Of a stretch of DNA of 64,000 nt, positions 61,042-64,000 are shown piece by piece. The notes under the pieces are model-generated. The model searched no databases. It had not been told where the DNA came from and worked only from the letters and a program-made list of their open reading frames with translations. Position 1 is the first letter of the stretch. Every line of letters begins with the position of its first letter. The DNA comes from Corynebacterium terpenotabidum Y-11. Its GTDB lineage: Bacteria; Actinomycetota; Actinomycetes; Mycobacteriales; Mycobacteriaceae. The position numbers were made by a program, and so were the translations under genes. The stretch is taken from positions 372,001-436,000 of the forward strand of contig NC_021663.1 in the NCBI RefSeq assembly GCF_000418365.1, given 5' to 3'.

Positions 61042-62181
61042 TCAGTCCTCCTCGTCCGGTTCGGTGGCGTCCGCCGTGGTCGTTGCCCTGCCCGTTGACG
61101 TTGACGTTGACGGTGCCGCCGAGGAGGACGTGGCGGCTGCCGCCTCGGCGTCCAGCCGGATCTGACGCAGCTGGGTGGATTCCTCGTCCGTCCGGTATTC
61201 GGCAGCGGGCTGGTACGACGCCCCGATGTAGGGCGCCAGCCACTGGTTGTAGATCCGGACCCAGGTGCCGTCCTCCCGGATCCGTTCCAGGGTGGCGTTG
61301 ACCTGACGGACCAGTCCGGCGGTGTCCCGGAGGGTCGGCGGGGCGGTGGCCACACCGTAGTAGTCGATGTCCTGGTTGGTACTGACGATCTCGGTGTTCG
61401 GATCCTGGGCGCGGAGGCCGGAGAGAACGGCGGAGTCGGAGTAGATGGCGTCCACCTGATCGTGCTGCATCGCCATGAGGCAGTCCGGCCAGGTTTCGGT
61501 GAGCAGCAGGCGCCCGTGCGGGATGTCCCGGGCCATGGACTGAGCGCTGGTGGAGTTGCGGGTGACGCAGACGGTGCGGTCGGTGAGATCGTCCTCACCG
61601 GTGATCCCGGAGTCCCGGGAGACCAGCAGCCCGGGGCTGACGCTGAGGTACGGTGCGGAGAATTCCACATTGGTCTGGCGGGCCCGGGTGATGGTCATGG
61701 ACCGGACTACGATATCGACGTCCCCGTCACGCAGGGCGTCCTCCCGGTTGGATCCTTCGACGTAACGGAAATCCACCCGGTCGGGGTCCCCGAAGATGTC
61801 CCGGGCGATCTCGTGGGCGAGGTCCACCTCGAAACCTGCCATGTCGCCGGTCACCGGGTCGCGGAAACCGAGCTGGTTCATGGACTGGGCCACACCGACG
61901 ATGAGGCGCCCGCGCTCGATGATCTCCGGAACCCGGTCCTCCGGGGTGTCGACGCCGGGCGCCAGGGAACCGAAGGGTTCGCCTCCGTCGTCCTGCAACG
62001 GGCCGACGTCGTCGGGAGAGGTACTGAACGAGGCGCCCGCGGGCAGGGGGAGCGTGGGGTCGGCGGGATCCGGCCACTGCTGCATATCGGCGCCGGAGTC
62101 GCAGGCGGTGAGGGCGAGGGTGGGGACCAGCAGGACCGCCGCGAGGGTGACGCGGGTCGTACGCCGGGTGCGGTGTCTCAT
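61042..62181 (-). CDS. glnH: GlnH, amino-acid-binding lipoprotein of the GlnX-PknG signalling unit
   Basis: 379 residues. Signal peptide and lipobox LTAC (VLLVPTLALTACDSGAD), a short linker, then a family-3 solute-binding domain: GRLIVGVAQSMNQLGFRDPV, TGDMAGFEVDLAHEIARDIF, EGSNREDALRDGDVDIVVRS, SAPYLSVSPGLLVSRDSGIT. In C. glutamicum GlnH binds Asp/Glu and signals through GlnX to PknG. There is no transporter permease or ATPase beside it. The C-terminal ~45 residues are a Ser/Thr/Ala-rich tail, longer than needed. ATG overlaps the glnX stop. Confidence 0.92.
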   Translation of the reverse strand: MRHRTRRTTRVTLAAVLLVPTLALTACDSGADMQQWPDPADPTLPLPAGASFSTSPDDVGPLQDDGGEPFGSLAPGVDTPEDRVPEIIERGRLIVGVAQSMNQLGFRDPVTGDMAGFEVDLAHEIARDIFGDPDRVDFRYVEGSNREDALRDGDVDIVVRSMTITRARQTNVEFSAPYLSVSPGLLVSRDSGITGEDDLTDRTVCVTRNSTSAQSMARDIPHGRLLLTETWPDCLMAMQHDQVDAIYSDSAVLSGLRAQDPNTEIVSTNQDIDYYGVATAPPTLRDTAGLVRQVNATLERIREDGTWVRIYNQWLAPYIGASYQPAAEYRTDEESTQLRQIRLDAEAAAATSSSAAPSTSTSTGRATTTADATEPDEED

Positions 62182-63617
62182 CACAGGTACTCCTGGAGGC
62201 GGGGGCGGGTGCCCTGGATGATGCACAGGATAGACAGCAGTGACAGGACGAGGACCAGGAGATTCACCTGGCTGGCGGCGCGGCCGGCATCGGACAGGTA
62301 GTCGCGCAGCTGCTCCCGGGATTCGTCGATGAGATCCTCCAGGTCACTGTCGAGACTGGTGAAGCTGGCACTGACGCCACCGTCCTCGTCCCCGACGGTG
62401 GCCTGCACCGCGTCGGTGTAGTCACCTTGCCGGACCATCGAGACCATCTGGGCGTGTGAGTTGTCCCAGGACCGCAGGGATTCCCGCGCCCCGTCGATCT
62501 GATCGCGGGTCTCCTGGTTCTCGGCGGCCTCCCGGAGTTCCTCGAGCTGGGTGTCGATGGAGGCGACCCGGTCGGAGAAGTCGGACTGGTTGTCGGCGGT
62601 GTAGTCACGCTGGACCAGTCCGAGAACCTCGGTCGACCGGGCCTGCTGCACCTCGATCCGCAGGGCGGTGAGGGTCTGCAGCGGCTGGGAGGTGCCCACC
62701 ACACCCCGGGGGCCTTCGTGCCAGGTCGTGAAGGCGGAGATGCCCGCCCAGATCAGGGCCGCGGCCATGAGTACCGTGGCGGTGGCGTACCCGGCACTGA
62801 TCCGCCGGTTCGACCAGGCGGCGAGCCAGAACTGGGCGATGATCAGCATGATCACCGCGGCGACCAGGCCGGACAGGGCGAACCAGCTGGGGCGGGTGAG
62901 TCGGTGCTGTTGGTCGGCGAGGGAGGAACTCGTGCGGCTGTGCAGCTCCGCGGCGGCGGGCAGCAGCTCATCCTGCATCATCGTGGAGGCCTGGGTGATG
63001 TACGCCGCGCCCAGCGGATAGCCCTGTCGGTTGTTCGCCCCGGCCTCGGTCACCAGGCTGATGTAGAACGGCAGTTTCTCCTGGATCTCCAGGATGAGCG
63101 TCATCTCTCGACTGGAGGGGTCGTCGGTGCCGTTGGCAGCCCGGACCACCGCGCTGGTGGCGGTGTTCACGGCCTCCCGGTACTGCTGTCGGGTGTCGGC
63201 GGTCCGTGAGGAGTCGGACAGGAAGCCGGTCGTGGCCACCGCGTTGGCCACCGACAGGGAGTTGTACAGCTCCTGGGCGGCGAAGGAGACCGGTTCGGAC
63301 CGGTTCACCATGGTGTTCAGCTCCCCCTGACGGCTTCCGGAGGTCGCCGCCATCGCTCCGCCGGCGGCGAGGATCGCGGCGACGAGGACGATAGAGACCA
63401 CCGTGAGCAGACCGGGCGTGGTGGAGATGAAGCGGAGGAACCGCCGGGGCGCCTCGACCAGGGGGGTGAAGACGTGGAGGCGCCCGGGTGTGTCGGCGAG
63501 GACATCCCGGTCCATCCACCGGTCGGCATCGCGTCGCGCCCCGCCGGGGCCCGCAGGGGCATCCGGTGGTTGTTGCACAGGTGGCGTCGTGGACGTCACC
63601 GATTCCGGGGCGGACAT
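62181..63617 (-). CDS. glnX: GlnX, transmembrane signal transducer between GlnH and PknG
   Basis: 478 residues. Four hydrophobic helices: [20 protein letters not shown] (~66-86), [20 protein letters not shown] (~235-255), [17 protein letters not shown] and a C-terminal [17 protein letters not shown] (~450-467). Two outside segments are largely helical, suitable to contact GlnH. Proline-rich cytoplasmic N-terminus. The layout and position match C. glutamicum GlnX. Start at ATG 63617; a GTG at 63641 adds eight residues. No clear ribosome site at either. Confidence 0.9.
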   Translation of the reverse strand: MSAPESVTSTTPPVQQPPDAPAGPGGARRDADRWMDRDVLADTPGRLHVFTPLVEAPRRFLRFISTTPGLLTVVSIVLVAAILAAGGAMAATSGSRQGELNTMVNRSEPVSFAAQELYNSLSVANAVATTGFLSDSSRTADTRQQYREAVNTATSAVVRAANGTDDPSSREMTLILEIQEKLPFYISLVTEAGANNRQGYPLGAAYITQASTMMQDELLPAAAELHSRTSSSLADQQHRLTRPSWFALSGLVAAVIMLIIAQFWLAAWSNRRISAGYATATVLMAAALIWAGISAFTTWHEGPRGVVGTSQPLQTLTALRIEVQQARSTEVLGLVQRDYTADNQSDFSDRVASIDTQLEELREAAENQETRDQIDGARESLRSWDNSHAQMVSMVRQGDYTDAVQATVGDEDGGVSASFTSLDSDLEDLIDESREQLRDYLSDAGRAASQVNLLVLVLSLLSILCIIQGTRPRLQEYL

Positions 63618-63680
63618 GAGACCGATGATACTGACGAGCACCGGAAATGGCGCTACCGCACTTGTGGCACCATGGTCGTC

Positions 63681-64000
63681 ATGATTGAAGTGCAGTCATT
63701 GACCAAGCGGTACGGTGCCGCAACAGCTGTGGAGGACCTGACCTTCACGGTGGAATCGGGTATCGTCACCGGCTTTCTCGGACCCAACGGTGCCGGGAAG
63801 TCGACCACGATGCGGATGATCACCGGCCTGGACGGGCCGACCTCCGGGACCGCCACCATCGACGGCACCCTCTACCGGGACCTGGACCGGCCGCTGACAC
63901 ATGTCGGCACCCTGCTGGACGCCAAGTGGGTCCACCCCAACCGCAGCGCGGCGAACCACCTGCGGTGGCTCGCCGCCGCCAACGGTATCGCCCAGAAGCG
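63681..64000 (+). CDS. ABC transporter ATP-binding protein, N-terminal part (3' end outside window)
   Basis: The frame runs off the right edge after ~106 codons. It starts [20 protein letters not shown] with Walker [17 protein letters not shown] intact, then [13 protein letters not shown] and [20 protein letters not shown], the early part of a DrrA/CcmA-type ABC-2 exporter ATPase in which the segment THVGTLLDA is typical of actinobacterial antibiotic/lipid exporter NBDs. Signature and Walker B are beyond the edge. An in-frame ATG at 63672 is an alternative start. Divergent from glnX with 63 bases between. Confidence 0.8.
   Translation, partial: MIEVQSLTKRYGAATAVEDLTFTVESGIVTGFLGPNGAGKSTTMRMITGLDGPTSGTATIDGTLYRDLDRPLTHVGTLLDAKWVHPNRSAANHLRWLAAANGIAQK

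Overview
The window is a gene-dense stretch of chromosome from a high-GC Corynebacterium (inferred). The supporting evidence is the block order fda - DUF3151 - purA, a sulfate-reduction cluster in the corynebacterial order fpr2 <> cysI-X-(two ABC genes)-H-D-N-Y-Z, pta-ackA, and the glnX-glnH-pknG unit, together with repeated TAGAC-N6-GTCTA operators of the McbR type. High GC with third-position G/C points to the C. variabile / C. nuruki / C. terpenotabidum side of the genus rather than C. glutamicum. I see no rRNA, tRNA, CRISPR array, insertion sequence or prophage.

Layout. 1-6.0 kb: end of a YhhN-like membrane protein, a TrmH-type RNA methylase, a GH76-like hydrolase, class II aldolase (fda), DUF3151, a membrane-anchored EEP phosphatase and a FUSC-type membrane protein. 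6.0-8.7 kb: a thiamine-precursor ABC importer behind a TPP riboswitch. 8.8-15.5 kb: an ElaA-like acetyltransferase, purA, a pair of related proteins built from a repeated domain, and a nucleoside hydrolase. 15.5-20.1 kb: a membrane protein, then a VTC / DUF4956 / CotH set; the VTC gene carries an apparent one-base frameshift and CotH a Met-rich tandem repeat. 20.2-24.0 kb: a TetR-controlled fatty-acid-type catabolic operon (SDR, acyl-CoA dehydrogenase, phosphotransferase). 24.0-28.3 kb: a sulfide:quinone-reductase-like flavoprotein with a CsoR/CstR-type operator in its promoter, an unannotated 46-residue protein, an acyl-CoA ligase and a tyrosine phosphatase. 28.4-35.3 kb: metE behind an McbR site and a long leader, a divergent ECF transporter, and purT. 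35.3-39.6 kb: an accessory patch with a DUF559-like gene flanked by a direct repeat of inverted-motif elements, then an exported Rid-like lipoprotein, trhO and a second acetyltransferase. 39.6-42.1 kb: two lipoproteins. 42.1-55.7 kb: the sulfur assimilation cluster. 55.7-64 kb: pta-ackA, pknG-glnH-glnX and the start of an ABC ATPase.

How it fits together. Sulfate is activated by CysDN to APS, reduced by CysH to sulfite, and reduced to sulfide by ferredoxin-dependent CysI. Fpr2 supplies electrons, CysY the siroheme and CysZ is the likely sulfate carrier. MetE consumes the product in methionine synthesis. Promoters of fpr2/cysI, cysH and metE all carry McbR-type sites, so this is one methionine/cysteine regulon. 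The flavoprotein at 24.2 kb probably handles excess sulfide.

Most unusual feature: CysI carries an N-terminal extension of about 478 residues made of five Ala-rich helical-hairpin repeats, absent from known sulfite reductases as far as I know. Two ATPase sets (the ECF ATPase and the ABC pair inside the cys cluster) each split their motifs so that only one composite ATP site can work.
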